NCBI GenBank assembly: GCA_964514665.1
Contig: CAZESH010000003.1
Location: 1 to 44,570 of the forward strand
Source of the DNA: CAZESH01 sp964514665
GTDB taxonomy: Bacteria; Bacillota; Bacilli; Paenibacillales; KCTC-25726
Length of the DNA: 44,570 bases
Reading direction: 5' to 3'
This document shows positions 25,574 through 34,181 of this stretch, in pieces (position 1 is the first letter of the stretch; each line of letters starts with the position of its first letter). The translations under genes were made by a program, and so were the position numbers. Under the pieces are notes generated by a model. It ran no database searches. It saw only the letters and a list, made by a program, of their open reading frames with translations, and was not told where the DNA came from.

Positions 25574-26620
25574 TTAGTTGTAAAGAAGCGGACTGATGTC
25601 GCCTGCGTCAATGTTGGACTTGTCGTACCAATGGAAGCCGGTATCGATAAATTTCGGCACCTGCTTGCCGTTGATTGCATCGACAGCCGCTTTGACGCTC
25701 TGATAACCGATGCCGATCGGATCCTGCGTAATCGCACCTGCTTCCAGACCGCTTCGAATCGCATCCAACTGCTGCTTGCCGGAATCATAGCCGATGACAA
25801 CGAGTTTGCCTTGTTTTTTCATCTCTTCAACCGCATGAATGGCACCGATTACCGCACCTTCATTCGATCCGAATATGCCTTTCAGATTGGGATGCGCTTG
25901 GATAATGGCCTTGGTCAGGTCGGCGGCTTTCAACTGGTCGCCGCTGTATTGAATATCGACAATTTTGATGTCCGGATACTTCGCTTTGATTTGTCCTTCA
26001 AATCCGCTTTGGCGATCAACCCCGGTACGGCTCGTTTGATCATGCACGACCATGGCGATTTCGCCTTTTCCTCCGATTAATTCAGCCATTTTGTCGGCTG
26101 CCAGCGCGGCCGCTTTTTTGTTGTCTGTTGCAGCGGTGGTGATCGGAATGTCGCTGTCGACACCGGAATCAAAGGCGATTACCGGAATATTGGCAGCTTG
26201 GGCTTTTTGCAGCAGCGGGATCGCCGCTTTGCTGTCCAATGCGGCAAAAGCGATCGCAGCCGGATGTTTATCCAATGCCGTCTGCAGCATTTCGATTTGC
26301 TTGTCTACCTGGGATTCATTCTCCGGACCTTCAAATGTAATTTCCACATTAAATTCCTTGGCAGCTTTCTCTGCTCCCAGCTTGACCGCTTGCCAGAACT
26401 GATGCTGAAACCCTTTGGAAATAATCGGGATATAAGGCTTCTTGTCCGAATTTGCATTGTCGGTTGAGCCGGAGTTTTCACTTGGTGCTGCGGTTGCCTT
26501 GGTTGAAGAGCTTTCGCTTGACGAACTGCTTTCATTCGATCCTGATTTCCCGCAAGCGCCAAGTGCAACAGCGGCCAAAAGCATCATAATCATCAGAAAA
26601 ATCCACTTTTTGCTTTTCAT
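25574..26620 (-). CDS. rbsB: Ribose/xylose-type ABC transporter substrate-binding lipoprotein
   Basis: 348 residues. Signal peptide with lipobox VALGAC (Cys near residue 23), then a Ser-rich linker (about 25-58). The type I binding fold follows: ISKGFQHQFWQAVKLGAEKAAKEF, AIAFAALDSKAAIPLLQKAQAANIPVIAFDSGVD, ATDNKKAAALAADKMAELIGGKG, IFGSNEGAVIGAIHAVEEM and VVIGYDSGKQQLDAIRSG. It captures a pentose or similar monosaccharide outside the membrane for the neighbouring permease and ATPase. The symbol is by family; the sugar is not proven. AAGGGGAG precedes the ATG. Third gene of the importer operon. Confidence 0.9.
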   Translation of the reverse strand: MKSKKWIFLMIMMLLAAVALGACGKSGSNESSSSSESSSTKATAAPSENSGSTDNANSDKKPYIPIISKGFQHQFWQAVKLGAEKAAKEFNVEITFEGPENESQVDKQIEMLQTALDKHPAAIAFAALDSKAAIPLLQKAQAANIPVIAFDSGVDSDIPITTAATDNKKAAALAADKMAELIGGKGEIAMVVHDQTSRTGVDRQSGFEGQIKAKYPDIKIVDIQYSGDQLKAADLTKAIIQAHPNLKGIFGSNEGAVIGAIHAVEEMKKQGKLVVIGYDSGKQQLDAIRSGLEAGAITQDPIGIGYQSVKAAVDAINGKQVPKFIDTGFHWYDKSNIDAGDISPLLYN

Positions 26621-26682
26621 TTTATTCTCCCCTTAAATGAATTTTGTATTTTACTCCTCTCGGGAGTTCATACCGGTTTAAA

Positions 26683-27654
26683 TCAGCTGCTTTTTCTTCG
26701 CAAAATATCGGCGTACACCGCCAGCAGGATCACAAACCCGATGATAACCGTTTGCCATTCCTGCGGTACGGACAAGATTCGAAGTCCGTTGGTCAAGACG
26801 CTCATAATCAGCGCTCCGATCACGGTGCCCAGAATGGAGCCTTTTCCGCCACTTAATGAGGTCCCCCCGATTACCACGGCAGCGATGGCCTCCAACTCAT
26901 AGCCTTGTCCAAGTGCGGGGTGGGCGGAATATATCCGGGAGGCCATGAGGATACCGGCAATTCCGCTGAATGCTCCCGTCAGGCTGTATATCGCAATCTT
27001 CCAGAAATCTACGTTGACTCCGGATAGACGAGTGGCTTCTTCGTTGCTGCCAAGCGCAAAGTTATAGCGGCCTAACAAGGTTTTGGTCAAAATCACGCTG
27101 GAGACAATGGCCAGACCGAAAAAAATGATGACTGCATTCGGAATGCCGGATATGAGCGTGCCCATGGAGATCTTGGAGAAGGCGGGCGTATCGGTAAAAT
27201 AAATCGGTTTGGTTCCGGAAATTACAAGCGCCAAACCTTTGGCAATCATCATCATCGCGAGCGTAGCGATAAAGGGCGGAATTTTCAGCTTTGCAATAAC
27301 ATAGCCGCTAAACAATCCGCAAATTGCGCCGGTGCCAATACCGCCGATGACACCTATTGCAATCGGCATGTGCCAATTGGTAATAAACACTCCGGTCATC
27401 ACGGCCGATAAGGTCATGACCGTGCCAACGGACAAATCGATGCCGCTGGTGATAATCACAAAGGTCGATCCCAATGCGAGCACACCGATTACCGCCGTCG
27501 ACAGAAGAATGCCGATTATATTATCAAATTGAAAAAAATTGCTGGACGAAACCGTAAATACCAGAATAAGCACAATCAGGCTGGCAAAGGCCAGTATCTT
27601 TTGGGTAGCTCCCGATCTGACCGCCGTTTGCCTCGATAAAGCCGCAAGCTTCAT
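26683..27654 (-). CDS. rbsC: Ribose/xylose-type ABC transporter permease
   Basis: A 323-residue inner-membrane protein of the BPD_transp_2/RbsC family. It has about ten hydrophobic helices and the marks GSTFVIITSGIDLSVGTVM, GLFSGYVIAKLKIPPFIATLAMM, GSNEEATRLSGVNV (contact loop for the ATPase) and EAIAAVVIGGTSLSGGKGSILGTVIGA. The G7 tract (27664-27670 region) directly precedes an ATG at 27663, but the next in-frame ATG at 27654 has better spacing and is preferred. The frame also extends to a TTG at 27690, overlapping the ATPase gene. It lies between the ATPase and the binding protein, as in rbsACB. Confidence 0.92.
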   Translation of the reverse strand: MKLAALSRQTAVRSGATQKILAFASLIVLILVFTVSSSNFFQFDNIIGILLSTAVIGVLALGSTFVIITSGIDLSVGTVMTLSAVMTGVFITNWHMPIAIGVIGGIGTGAICGLFSGYVIAKLKIPPFIATLAMMMIAKGLALVISGTKPIYFTDTPAFSKISMGTLISGIPNAVIIFFGLAIVSSVILTKTLLGRYNFALGSNEEATRLSGVNVDFWKIAIYSLTGAFSGIAGILMASRIYSAHPALGQGYELEAIAAVVIGGTSLSGGKGSILGTVIGALIMSVLTNGLRILSVPQEWQTVIIGFVILLAVYADILRRKSS

Positions 27655-27682
27655 GACTTTCATCCCCCCCATTTGTTTGAAA

Positions 27683-29179
27683 TTATCCAATATGTGTTGT
27701 GGCGTATTTCATGATTGTCTCTTGATCGGCTTCATCCCGGTTTAATATCGAGGTGATTCGCCCCTCGCACATGACAACGATACGGTGGCTCATGCGCAAG
27801 ATTTCCGGCAGCTCCGATGAGATCATGATGATCGATTTCCCCTGTTCGGCCAATTCATGAAGCAGTTTGTAGATCTCGCTTTTGGCTCCGACATCGATAC
27901 CTCGTGTCGGTTCGTCAAAAATCAATATATTGCAGTCGCGCGTCAGCCACTTGCTGATTACGACCTTTTGTTGATTGCCCCCGGAGAGCAGCTTGACCTG
28001 TTGATCGATGCTCGGTGTTTTGATCTTTAGAAAATCAACGAAATGTTCCGCGGTTTGTACGATTTTAGTCTGCTTCATCCACCCCAGCAAGCTGGTGAAT
28101 CTTTGCATCGACGCTACGGCAATGTTTGTTTTTACATCCATCTCGACCATCAATCCGTACCTTTTGCGGTCCTCGGACAAATAGCCGATACCGTGCTTGA
28201 CCGCGTCGTGCGGACTTTTGATGTCCACCTTTTTGTCGCCTATATATATTTCTCCGGCGTCCATCGGGTCGGCTCCAAAGATCGCCCGTGCAACCTCGGT
28301 TCGGCCTGCTCCCATCAATCCTGAAAAACCGAGGATTTCCCCTTTTCTCAAGTTAAAGCTGATATCATGGAATGTTTTTCCTTGCGAAAGCTTCTCGACC
28401 TTCAGAACGACTTCATCGCTGATCCGACTCTCATCGGACCTTTCCTCGTGATACAGTTCCCTGCCGACCATCATGGATATAATTTCTTCAATGCTGGCAT
28501 CTTGGGTCGCAACCGTACCGATATAGCATCCGTCACGCATGACGGTAATCCGGTCGGATATACGCTTTAATTCTTCCATGCGGTGAGAAATATATATCAC
28601 ACCGACACCGCTCTCGCGCAAATGCTGGATAATCTGGAACAAATCTTCGATTTCCGCTTGCGTCAGCGCCGCAGTGGGCTCGTCCATGACCAATACCTCG
28701 CATTGGAAGGACAGCGCCTTGGCGATTTCCACCATTTGCTGCTTGGCCACGGTCAAATCCGCCACTTTCATGCGGGGATCCAAGCGGATGTTTAATTGCC
28801 TCAATAGCTCCTCTGTCCTGCGGTTCAGTCCGGTGTCATCCAAAAACCATCCGAATCGCGGCTCACGGCCGATATAAATATTTTGGGCCACGGTTAGATC
28901 GGGCATCAGATTCAATTCCTGATGGATCATGCTGATTCCTAAATTTTGTGCGCTTTTCGTATTTGGAATGTCTGTTTCTTTGCCCTTGTAAAATAGCTGT
29001 CCCGCGTCCTTTTGATAAACCCCGGTGAGCACCTTCATCAGCGTCGATTTACCGGCTCCGTTCTCTCCCACCAGAGCATGCACTTCTCCGTGCTTCAACT
29101 CGAATCGGCAATCGCAAAGCGCATGGACACCCGGGAACTCCTTCTCGATTCCTTGCATGAACACCAGCGTTTCGTTCAT
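27683..29179 (-). CDS. rbsA: Ribose/xylose-type ABC transporter ATPase (two nucleotide-binding domains)
   Basis: About 498 residues with tandem ATPase domains. The first has GENGAGKSTLMK (Walker A), VADLTVAKQQMVEIAKALS and VLVMDEPTAALT. The second has SGLMGAGRTEVARAIFGA (degenerate Walker A usual for RbsA), LLSGGNQQKVVISKWL (signature) and ILIFDEPTRGIDVG (Walker B). It drives monosaccharide import by ATP hydrolysis at the cytoplasmic face. A G7 tract precedes two in-frame ATGs (29185 and 29179); the second has the better spacing. First gene of the importer operon; the stop overlaps the longest possible permease frame. Confidence 0.93.
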   Translation of the reverse strand: MNETLVFMQGIEKEFPGVHALCDCRFELKHGEVHALVGENGAGKSTLMKVLTGVYQKDAGQLFYKGKETDIPNTKSAQNLGISMIHQELNLMPDLTVAQNIYIGREPRFGWFLDDTGLNRRTEELLRQLNIRLDPRMKVADLTVAKQQMVEIAKALSFQCEVLVMDEPTAALTQAEIEDLFQIIQHLRESGVGVIYISHRMEELKRISDRITVMRDGCYIGTVATQDASIEEIISMMVGRELYHEERSDESRISDEVVLKVEKLSQGKTFHDISFNLRKGEILGFSGLMGAGRTEVARAIFGADPMDAGEIYIGDKKVDIKSPHDAVKHGIGYLSEDRKRYGLMVEMDVKTNIAVASMQRFTSLLGWMKQTKIVQTAEHFVDFLKIKTPSIDQQVKLLSGGNQQKVVISKWLTRDCNILIFDEPTRGIDVGAKSEIYKLLHELAEQGKSIIMISSELPEILRMSHRIVVMCEGRITSILNRDEADQETIMKYATTHIG

Positions 29180-29302
29180 TTCCATCCCCCCCTTTGCCGC
29201 TTGGGATTTTCAATCTGAGCTTAGTTTATCGGGCAAAAAGCATGGAAAGAATCGATTATCTTCTTGAGAAAGGTAGAAAATTTTACTGATTTCTTTTGCC
29301 GC

Positions 29303-29331
29303 CAAAAACAAAATGGAGCCGCAAGGGCTCC
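29303..29331 (-). terminator. Terminator downstream of the WYL regulator remnant
   Basis: GGAGCC (29315-29320) pairs with GGCTCC (29326-29331); on the minus strand AUUUUGUUUUU follows. It also separates the remnant from the importer operon. Confidence 0.8.
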
Positions 29332-29377
29332 TCATTTAGCGATATTATTCCTGGGAAATACGGCATTGTCTACAGCG

Positions 29378-30041
29378 TTACAGATATTTCACTGTGAGCT
29401 CGAAAAGCTTCCGTTTGATGCCATCCACTAGTTCCGGTGAATCTTTAACCGTCGCCTCATTGCCTAAGCCGATGAAGAACTTTGCGAAAAACGGAATGTC
29501 GCGCTTTGCAATGTTTCCTTCAAGCCAACCTGTGCCATCTTGGCGAATATGAAGCTTGGGCACCGGCCAAGGCTCGGCCTCGCATGTCTGGACACCCTCT
29601 TCCGTCAGCTCGGCGAAAAGTCGGACATACTCCCCGCTCCCCTGGCTGACCGTTTCTCTATTTTCCAGGTGAATATCCCGGAGATCCCGCGGTTTCGTCC
29701 CGGAAGGAGCAGCAGCGGCCGAGTGAATTCGGTCGCACCGGAATATACGAATATCATCGCTCTGGAAGCAATAAGCGGGACAGTACCATAGACCGTTCCT
29801 GGTATATATGCCAATCGGTTGGATCTCCCGCTGCGATCGTTTTTCTCTGGATTCATAATCGATGAGCAAAACTTTTTGCCGTATGGCTGCGTCGAGCAAG
29901 ACGGATAAATATGGAGAACCGGCTTGCCCTTAATATCGTTCTTTGCGAAACGCCAAAATCCCGGGAAAGCTCCTTGACGGTAAATTTGCGTTTTCGGTTG
30001 ACGGCCATCATTAAGGCCAAAAGTCTTTTTGATTTGGACAT
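29378..30041 (-). pseudogene. Decayed YafY-type HTH-WYL transcription regulator
   Basis: The 5' part, from the ATG at 30041 (GGAGC 6 bases before it), encodes a normal helix-turn-helix of the family: SKSKRLLALMMAVNRKRKF then ELSRDFGVSQRTILR. Immediately after TILR the frame changes. The 3' part in another frame continues with SPYLSVLLDAAIRQKVLLI and the full WYL domain to KLFELTVKYL. In intact homologues about 80-100 residues (end of wHTH and the linker) separate these parts. So an internal deletion plus frameshift has destroyed the gene. Intact relatives are often divergent from the gene they control, here the alpha/beta hydrolase. Confidence 0.8.
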
Positions 30042-30066
30042 CGTTTTGCTCCGTTTTTTTAATTTA

Positions 30067-30081
30067 TGACAATTCTTGTCA
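30067..30081. promoter_or_regulatory. Candidate operator between the WYL remnant and the hydrolase
   Basis: TGACAATTCTTGTCA is a perfect 6-bp inverted repeat with a 3-base centre, lying between the divergent start codons. It is a plausible site of the now-broken WYL regulator. Confidence 0.45.
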
Positions 30082-30156
30082 CCATTATCGGTTAGGATGG
30101 AGATGAAGTCCAGTTGAATTTTATCCGCAAGCAAAAGAAGCAAAAGGAGGAAAAGC

Positions 30157-30972
30157 ATGTTCGATACTCAGGAACGTCAATTGCCGGCAAGAAAATATTT
30201 CAATTCAGGCCATCTGAAGCTCTCTTACCTTGACTTTGGCGGAGAAAGTCCAAATGTATTGCTAATGTTGCACGGACATATGGGGGATGCCAGAACGTTT
30301 TCGGAATTGGCGGCCAAATTCAAGGATTGGCGGGTCATTGCTTTGGACCAGCGAGGTCATGGTTGGAGCGACCACCCCTCTGATACGGATTATTCAAGAA
30401 AAAGCTACGTAAAAGACATACTTAACTTTGTTCGTGACGAACTCGGCGGATATCCCGTAACCATACTGGGTCATTCCTTGGGCGGCATTAACGCTTATCA
30501 GTTTGCCTCCCGCCACCCTGAATCGGTCAAAGCGGTTATCGTGGAAGACATCGGTGCAGAAATCAACGCCGACCTGTCCTTTGCCGAGAAATTCCCCGTA
30601 CGTTCGCCTTCATTAAAAGAACTGAGGGAATCGCTTGAACGCGTCGGGGTTAAAGCCGTCTCCTATTTTTCGGAAAGCGTGTTTGAGGATGAAAAAGGTT
30701 GGGGATTTCGTTCCGATTTAAAAGGGATGAGCATATCCCAACAAAACATAAACGGGGTTTGGTGGGAAGACTGGCTGTCCTCCACTTGTCCAATTCTGCT
30801 TATTCATGGTAAAAAAAGCTTCGTATTGGACTTGAGCCAAGCCGAACTCATGGCATCACGGAGACCGAACACAAAGCTTGAAGTTTTTGAACAATGCGGC
30901 CACGGCGTCCATTCCGATGATCCGGACGGTTTTTATCAGGCAGTAAGGCGTTTTCTCGACAAGCTGCATTGA
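30157..30972 (+). CDS. Alpha/beta-fold hydrolase
   Basis: 271 residues. LLMLHGHMGDARTF forms the oxyanion region, VIALDQRGHGWSDHP follows strand 4, and ILGHSLGGINAYQFA is the nucleophile elbow with Ser. VIVEDIGAE follows it, and EQCGHGVHSDDPDGF carries the catalytic His. No signal peptide, so cytoplasmic. The substrate (an ester, lactone or haloalkane-like compound) cannot be told. AAAGGAGG lies 7 bases before the ATG. It is monocistronic and divergent from the decayed WYL regulator; expression may be constitutive if that regulator was its repressor. Confidence 0.88.
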   Translation: MFDTQERQLPARKYFNSGHLKLSYLDFGGESPNVLLMLHGHMGDARTFSELAAKFKDWRVIALDQRGHGWSDHPSDTDYSRKSYVKDILNFVRDELGGYPVTILGHSLGGINAYQFASRHPESVKAVIVEDIGAEINADLSFAEKFPVRSPSLKELRESLERVGVKAVSYFSESVFEDEKGWGFRSDLKGMSISQQNINGVWWEDWLSSTCPILLIHGKKSFVLDLSQAELMASRRPNTKLEVFEQCGHGVHSDDPDGFYQAVRRFLDKLH

Positions 30973-31013
30973 CGAATCATGCCCTGCAACGGTCTGTTCG
31001 CCGCAGGGGCAGC

Positions 31014-31054
31014 AAATCGGCCAACCTTTCATTGGGGTGGCCGATTTTGCTTTA
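31014..31054 (+). terminator. Terminator of the alpha/beta hydrolase gene
   Basis: AAATCGGCCA (31014-31023) pairs with TGGCCGATTT (31038-31047), followed by a T-rich stretch. It lies between convergent genes and may serve both. Confidence 0.7.
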
Positions 31055-31063
31055 ACGTCCCTG

Positions 31064-32295
31064 TTATCCCGACTTATCGCGGCCGATAAATGCGAAGGAA
31101 AGCAGGCTTCCGCCAAACAAAACAACGCTGACCGCAATGAGCGACAGATGCATGCCCGTAATAAAAGAAGAGCTTGCACTTAAAATCGAGCCGATGATGG
31201 CAACACCTAGCGTGGCGCCGAATTGCCGGATAGAATTAAGTGCGCCGGAAACGGTTCCGACCTGTTCCTTGGAGACGGAGGAAAGCACAGCCGTCATCAA
31301 CGCGGGAATCGTATAGGACACCCCAAAGCCGATAAGCAGCAATCCGATCAGGGTAAGGATATAACTGGTGTTTATATCGCTCCATACCTGCACCAGCATC
31401 CCCAAGGCCGCAAAGCTGAATCCGAACGTCATCGGCAGCCTTGCTCCGATCCGGCCCACGATTCTGCCGGTCACAATCGGATTGAAGGCCAAGGGAAGGG
31501 TCAACGGAAGGAAGGAAAGTCCGGCGATGTGGGCGGAAACGCCCCGCGCTTGCTGAAAGAACAGCGGCAGCACGAACAGAATGCCCGACAGCCCGATGTT
31601 AATGGCCATTCCTGTTACCATGCCGACCGATACGGTCGTGTTCCTGAAAAGCCGCAGCGGCAAGAGCGGTGTCTTCCCCTTGGCTTCAACCGTCAAAAAC
31701 ACGACGATGCTCAGCACAGCCACACTGAATGCAGCGATGATCACCATGGAATGCCATCCCAACCGAGCGAGTCAACCAAAATTCCGCCAACTACCGGTCC
31801 CGCCGCCATCGCCACTCCGGTTGTCGCCGCCCATATGCCCATCGCTTGGGCGCGCTGCTTGGGTTCAGGAAAGGCATGGGCAAGCAAAGTAAGCGATGCC
31901 GGCATCAGGGCCGCCCCACCGATACCGAGTACCGCCCGCAAGCCGATCAGCGCATCAAGCGACGGAGCGGCCGCGGATGCGGCCGAAGCAGCCAAAAAAA
32001 GCACCAGACCGCCGATATATACACGTTTTGCCCCCAGCTTGTCGGTCAATGTCCCCATCGAGAGCAGCAAACCCGCAAAAACGATCGTGTAGGCATTGAC
32101 CACCCATTGAAGACCGGTTATCCCGCCGCCTAAATCGGCACGGATTGCCGGCAGAGCCACGCTCACCACCGTCGTATCCAAGAGTACCATAAAGTAACCG
32201 AGCGAAAGTCCGGCAAGCAGCAGTGCTTTCGCCGGCTTGCCGCCGCTGCGGGACTGTATTTCAATCGCTTTTTCCAAAATCAAATCCCCTTTCAA
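31064..32295 (-). pseudogene. Decayed DHA2-family (EmrB/QacA) drug-efflux MFS transporter
   Basis: The 5' part (32295 to about 31755) encodes the first six helices with family motifs: LLDTTVVSVALPAIRADLG (motif D1), GTLTDKLGAKRVYIGG (motif A) and GPVVGGILVDSLGW (motif C). It then stops after GIPW. The 3' part in another frame resumes at GWHSMVIIAAF and continues through PLLPLRLFRN and GFGVSYTIPALMTAVLSSVS to the C-terminus. Intact members have about 80 more residues (helices 7-8) between these points. Because both sides of the missing stretch normally begin with Gly-Trp, a deletion between two GGNTGG-like copies explains the join. It was likely controlled by the divergent XRE-family gene. Confidence 0.82.
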
Positions 32296-32304
32296 GGCAA
32301 GATT

Positions 32305-32323
32305 CGGGAGTCGCCGATTCCCG
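32305..32323. promoter_or_regulatory. Dyad in the region between the MFS remnant and the XRE regulator
   Basis: CGGGAGTCGCCGATTCCCG is an inverted repeat (9-bp arms, one mismatch) lying upstream of both divergent genes. It is a candidate regulator site. Confidence 0.4.
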
Positions 32324-32334
32324 CAATGAAAGTG

Positions 32335-32356
32335 TATAATGATTTCTATACTAGAA
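32335..32356 (+). promoter_or_regulatory. -10 box and small palindrome before the XRE regulator
   Basis: TATAAT at 32335-32340 is followed by the palindrome TTCTATACTAGAA (32344-32356), which would cover the transcription start. This would suit autorepression. The -35 is weak. Confidence 0.45.
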
Positions 32357-32427
32357 TAAGATGACGGTTTATCCCAGGATTTTTTCTCTTATGAAAAGTA
32401 ACTGATAAGGGGAGCAGGTGGGAATGA

Positions 32428-33267
32428 ATGGAACAAACAAATAATGAACGGCTGCTGGAGCTTGCCCGCTTTTTGCGAACACGCCGGGCCCGCATCACAC
32501 CCGAGCAGGCCGGCCTTCCTGCCGGCGGACGGAGACGCACCCCGGGACTGCGGCGCGGGGAAGTGGCGCTGCTCTCGGGTGTGAGCGTGGATTGGTACAC
32601 GTGGCTGGAGCAAGGGCGAAACATTCAAGTATCCACTCAGGTATTGGAAAGCATTGCACGAGCGCTAAAGCTGGATTCGAATGAACGCAGGCATTTGTTT
32701 CTGCTGGCTTTGCAGCAGCTGCCTGCCGACCTGACACCGGTGGAAAGCAGCATTAGCGCGACGCTGCAAACGTTCCTTGACTTGCAAGGCGCGAATCCCG
32801 CTTACGTGACCGACCAACGCCTGAATATCGTGGCATGGAACAAGGCTGCAAGCTTGATTTACGGAAATTATGAAGCGATGTCTCCGCGTGAGCGCAACAC
32901 CGTCTGGCGAACGTTCACTTCGCCGTATGTCCGGCAATTGCTCCAGGACAACTGGGAAGCCCATGCCCGCCATAGATTGGCCCAGTTTCGCGCCAACTAC
33001 GGGAAATTCGCCGGGGATCCTTGGTGGATGGCGCTTATCGCGGAATTAAACCTGGCAAGCGGGGAATTTAGGGAATGGTGGCCGCAGCACGATGTGCTGA
33101 ATGGACCGGAAGGAAAGAAAATCAACCTTCATCCGACAGCCGGACGTCTTGTATTTGAACAAATTTCATTCCTTGTATCGGATTCCCCCCATTTTACAGT
33201 CACCCTAAATATAGCGTCAAAGGATGACGATACGTTCGCCAAAATGACCAAGCTTCTGTCGAAATAA
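32428..33267 (+). CDS. XRE-family regulator with MmyB-like C-terminal domain
   Basis: 279 residues. The N-terminal helix-turn-helix at about 8-90 has RRTPGLRRGEVALLSGVSVDWYTWLEQGR, exactly the HTH_31 pattern of this family. The C-terminal MmyB-like ligand domain at about 100-275 has AYVTDQRLNIVAWNKAASLIYG and DPWWMALIAELNLASGEFREWWPQHDV, and ends in HPTAGRLVFEQISFLVSD. Members often control a divergent oxidoreductase or efflux gene; here the divergent neighbour is the broken MFS transporter. AGGTGGG lies 5 bases before the ATG. The gene converges on the sigma factor gene with only 8 bases between stops. Confidence 0.9.
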   Translation: MEQTNNERLLELARFLRTRRARITPEQAGLPAGGRRRTPGLRRGEVALLSGVSVDWYTWLEQGRNIQVSTQVLESIARALKLDSNERRHLFLLALQQLPADLTPVESSISATLQTFLDLQGANPAYVTDQRLNIVAWNKAASLIYGNYEAMSPRERNTVWRTFTSPYVRQLLQDNWEAHARHRLAQFRANYGKFAGDPWWMALIAELNLASGEFREWWPQHDVLNGPEGKKINLHPTAGRLVFEQISFLVSDSPHFTVTLNIASKDDDTFAKMTKLLSK

Positions 33268-33275
33268 TCGGATAA

Positions 33276-33938
33276 TCAGGCTGCCGCGCGCTGGTGGAAG
33301 CCGCTCGGCTCCCCTTTTTGCAGCCTGCTCTGAAGCTGCAAATTCCGCTGGTGCGCCACTGCCAAAACCACAGCATCGTTATGCAGGGCAAGCTCGATCA
33401 CCCGTGCAATTTCTCCGTCCCGAAAAGCCGCGGCCAAGATCCTGAGATAAGCAATACGGCTCTCTTCCTCGGGCAATGGCAGGGTGTTCTCTTCCAGGTC
33501 GCGTTTAACGCCGTATAATGCTTGCCGTGCACGATGAAGAGCCGCTTTTACCGCGCCTTGCGTGGTATGCAAGCGATCGGAAATTTCCGATATCGAGAAG
33601 CAGTACACATCCTTCAGCAGAAACACGGCCCGCTGCAGCGGAGTCAAGTGTTGGACTAAAGCTTGAAATATCAGCTCGATTTGTTCCGCACCCGCTGCAC
33701 TCGCCTCGTCCACCTGTAGCTTTTTCTTTTCCTGCTGCATGAATAGGAGCTCAGACTTTTGCTTGCGGGTTTGGTCTATCCAAGTATTCTTGGCAATTCG
33801 CAGCAGCAGCGCTTGGGGATTGGCATGCTCTTTCGATTTCAAGGCACCGTGGGCTTTTATCCATGTTTCTTGGGCAAGATCCTCGGCATCCCATAGATCC
33901 TTCGTGAGCGACAGGCAATATCGCTTCAAATGGTCCAC
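33276..33938 (-). CDS. ECF-like sigma-70 family RNA polymerase sigma factor
   Basis: 220 residues. Region 2 is at the very N-terminus (RYCLSLTKDLWDAEDLAQETWIKAH) and region 4 at about 95-150 (LTPLQRAVFLLKDVYCFSISEISDRLHTTQGAVKAALHRAR). The extra C-terminal tail of about 70 residues includes AYLRILAAAFRDGEIARVIELALHNDAVV, similar to extended ECF factors of the SigJ type. No anti-sigma gene adjoins. The start is a GTG with AGGAGG 9 bases before it; the frame upstream is closed by TAG. A 9-copy hexamer repeat abuts this ribosome binding site, and the predicted promoter -10 lies in a palindromic operator shared with the divergent clpP paralogue. Confidence 0.87.
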   Translation of the reverse strand: MDHLKRYCLSLTKDLWDAEDLAQETWIKAHGALKSKEHANPQALLLRIAKNTWIDQTRKQKSELLFMQQEKKKLQVDEASAAGAEQIELIFQALVQHLTPLQRAVFLLKDVYCFSISEISDRLHTTQGAVKAALHRARQALYGVKRDLEENTLPLPEEESRIAYLRILAAAFRDGEIARVIELALHNDAVVLAVAHQRNLQLQSRLQKGEPSGFHQRAAA

Positions 33939-33950
33939 TGCTATCTACCT

Positions 33951-34004
33951 CCTGTTCCTGTTCCTGTTCCTGTTCCTGTTCCTGTTCCTGTTCCTGTTCC
34001 TGTT
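33951..34004. repeat. Hexanucleotide tandem repeat, 9 perfect copies of CCTGTT
   Basis: Nine perfect copies span 54 bases. On the minus strand the unit is AACAGG, so the leader of the sigma factor mRNA contains a string of AGGAAC motifs leading into the true AGGAGG. Perfect repeats of this type change copy number by slippage. Confidence 0.97.
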
Positions 34005-34023
34005 CGTTAATTTTAGTAAACGA
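34004..34023. promoter_or_regulatory. Operator copy 1 (sigma factor side)
   Basis: TCGTTAATTTTAGTAAACGA matches the perfect palindrome at 34162-34181 at 18 of 20 positions. It overlaps the predicted -10 of the sigma factor gene. Confidence 0.7.
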
Positions 34024-34043
34024 TCAATTGAAGACAAAGTCAA
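34015..34043 (-). promoter_or_regulatory. Promoter of the sigma factor gene
   Basis: Minus strand: -35 TTGACT (34038-34043), 17-base spacer, -10 TTTACT (34015-34020). The leader would then carry the whole hexamer repeat. Confidence 0.55.
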
Positions 34044-34161
34044 TTTGTACTAAGGGTTGATATTCTATGCTTAAAGCGAAGATCTCCGACTTTCATCAAA
34101 TGAGCCGAACCCGATAGTCCGAACTGCGTCATACCTTATCCCCTTTAAAATCTCCGAAACG

Positions 34162-34181
34162 TCGTTTACTTTAGTAAACGA
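34162..34181. promoter_or_regulatory. Operator copy 2 (clpP side), perfect 20-bp palindrome
   Basis: TCGTTTACTTTAGTAAACGA is its own reverse complement over all 20 bases, typical of a site for a dimeric helix-turn-helix regulator (TetR or ArsR style). A related half-site TCGTTTAC occurs at about 34246-34253, before the ClpP start. The rest of this 356-base intergenic region holds no gene. Confidence 0.8.

Noticed and set aside
33951..34004. Possible CRISPR array
   Set aside because: The units are 6 bases with no spacers; it is a simple tandem repeat.
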